DNA of 5,394 nucleotides from Burkholderiales bacterium (GTDB lineage Bacteria; Pseudomonadota; Gammaproteobacteria; Burkholderiales; Casimicrobiaceae). Positions 4,820-5,394 of the stretch are shown in pieces (within the stretch, counting starts at the first letter, position 1; every line of letters begins with the position of its first letter). The DNA lies in the NCBI GenBank assembly GCA_031275075.1, contig JAISPI010000094.1, positions 1 to 5,394 on the forward strand, given 5' to 3'. The position numbers and the translations under genes are program-made. Under the pieces are notes generated by a model. That model was not told where the DNA came from, did no database searches, and saw nothing but the letters and a program-made list of their open reading frames with translations.

Positions 4820-5394
4820 GTGCAATTCATACGTAATTTTTCGATCATCGCCCATATTGATCATGGCAAATCGACGCTGGCCGATCGCCTGATTCAACGT
4901 TGCGGCGGTTTGTCGGATCGCGAAATGAGTGAGCAGGTTCTCGACTCGATGGATCTCGAACGCGAACGCGGCATCACGATCAAGGCGCAGACCGCGGCGT
5001 TGCGTTACAAAGCGCGCGATGGCGAAACGTATTTGCTTAACATGATCGACACGCCGGGGCACGTCGATTTCGCCTACGAAGTTTCGCGTTCACTGGCGGC
5101 GTGCGAGGGCGCGCTGCTGGTGGTTGATGCGTCACAGGGCGTCGAAGCGCAGACGGTGGCGAACTGCTACACGGCGATCGAGCAAGGTGTCGAAGTCTTT
5201 CCGGTATTGAACAAAATTGATCTGCCGTCGGCGGAACCTGAACGGGTAATCGAAGAAATCGAGGAAATCGTCGGTATTGAAGCCGACGACGCGGTGCGGA
5301 TCAGCGCCAAAACCGGCGAGGGAATCGACGATGTGCTGGAAATGATCGTTGCGCGGGTGCCGTCGCCGAAAGGCAATCCCGAAGCGCCGTTGCA
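4820..5394 (+). CDS. lepA: Elongation factor 4 (LepA), N-terminal part, cut by window end
   Basis: A translational GTPase of the EF-G family that acts on the ribosome; proposed roles are back-translocation and support of 30S assembly or initiation. The first 191 residues of a protein usually near 600 are present and cover the G domain, with all five GTPase motifs: G1 AHIDHGKST (11-19), G2 RGIT (50-53), G3 DTPGH (77-81), G4 NKID (131-134) and G5 SAKTG (162-166). Histidine 81, following the glycine of G3, is the expected catalytic residue. The start is GTG at 4820, giving MQFIRNFSIIAH, which aligns with the usual LepA N-terminus (typically M-x-x-IRNFSIIAH); no ATG in this frame is suitable. CGGGAA at 4808-4813 is a weak ribosome-binding site. 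The frame is uninterrupted to the last base. In many proteobacteria lepB follows lepA, but that lies outside this window. Confidence 0.96.
   Translation, partial: MQFIRNFSIIAHIDHGKSTLADRLIQRCGGLSDREMSEQVLDSMDLERERGITIKAQTAALRYKARDGETYLLNMIDTPGHVDFAYEVSRSLAACEGALLVVDASQGVEAQTVANCYTAIEQGVEVFPVLNKIDLPSAEPERVIEEIEEIVGIEADDAVRISAKTGEGIDDVLEMIVARVPSPKGNPEAPL

Noticed and set aside
4524..5062. Minus-strand open frames opposite pssA and lepA
   Set aside because: They are antisense to well-supported genes and cross the intrinsic terminator; none shows family motifs.

Overview
The window is an ordinary-looking piece of bacterial chromosome carrying housekeeping metabolism, most likely from a betaproteobacterium. 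I infer the group from the single-chain class I fumarase of 507 residues, the type II (CDP-alcohol) phosphatidylserine synthase paired with a short phosphatidylserine decarboxylase, the LepA N-terminus, and the moderate GC with many C/G-ending codons. Something near Nitrosomonadales would fit, but the species cannot be fixed from the sequence alone. There is no transposase, integrase, phage gene, CRISPR array, tRNA or rRNA.

Layout. Positions 1-307 hold no credible gene. They contain a crowded cluster of inverted repeats: a 10-bp hairpin (1-22), a long imperfect palindrome (29-116), two related small hairpins (129-146 and 163-191) and a CGCAAAGA-type palindrome (231-275). These resemble dispersed intergenic repeats known from many bacterial genomes. 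Positions 308-1831 (minus strand) encode a complete class I fumarate hydratase. A 198-bp divergent intergenic region (1832-2029) separates it from a PLP-dependent cysteine synthase-family enzyme (2030-3064, plus strand). After a 199-bp gap with a candidate promoter come psd (3264-3908) and pssA (3929-4714), 20 bases apart and clearly an operon. A 105-bp gap with a good intrinsic terminator (4765-4799) follows. Then lepA starts at a GTG (4820) and runs off the window after 191 codons.

How the genes work together. PssA makes phosphatidylserine from CDP-diacylglycerol and serine, and Psd decarboxylates it to phosphatidylethanolamine, so this operon encodes the last two steps of PE synthesis. Fumarase serves the TCA cycle, the cysteine synthase-like enzyme sulfur or amino-acid metabolism, and LepA translation. 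These three look like independent neighbours and not parts of one system. I found no convincing undescribed system. The points most worth checking are the repeat cluster, the terminator hairpin placed between a possible -10 box and lepA, the atypical motifs of the PLP enzyme, and two short ORFs of uncertain reality.
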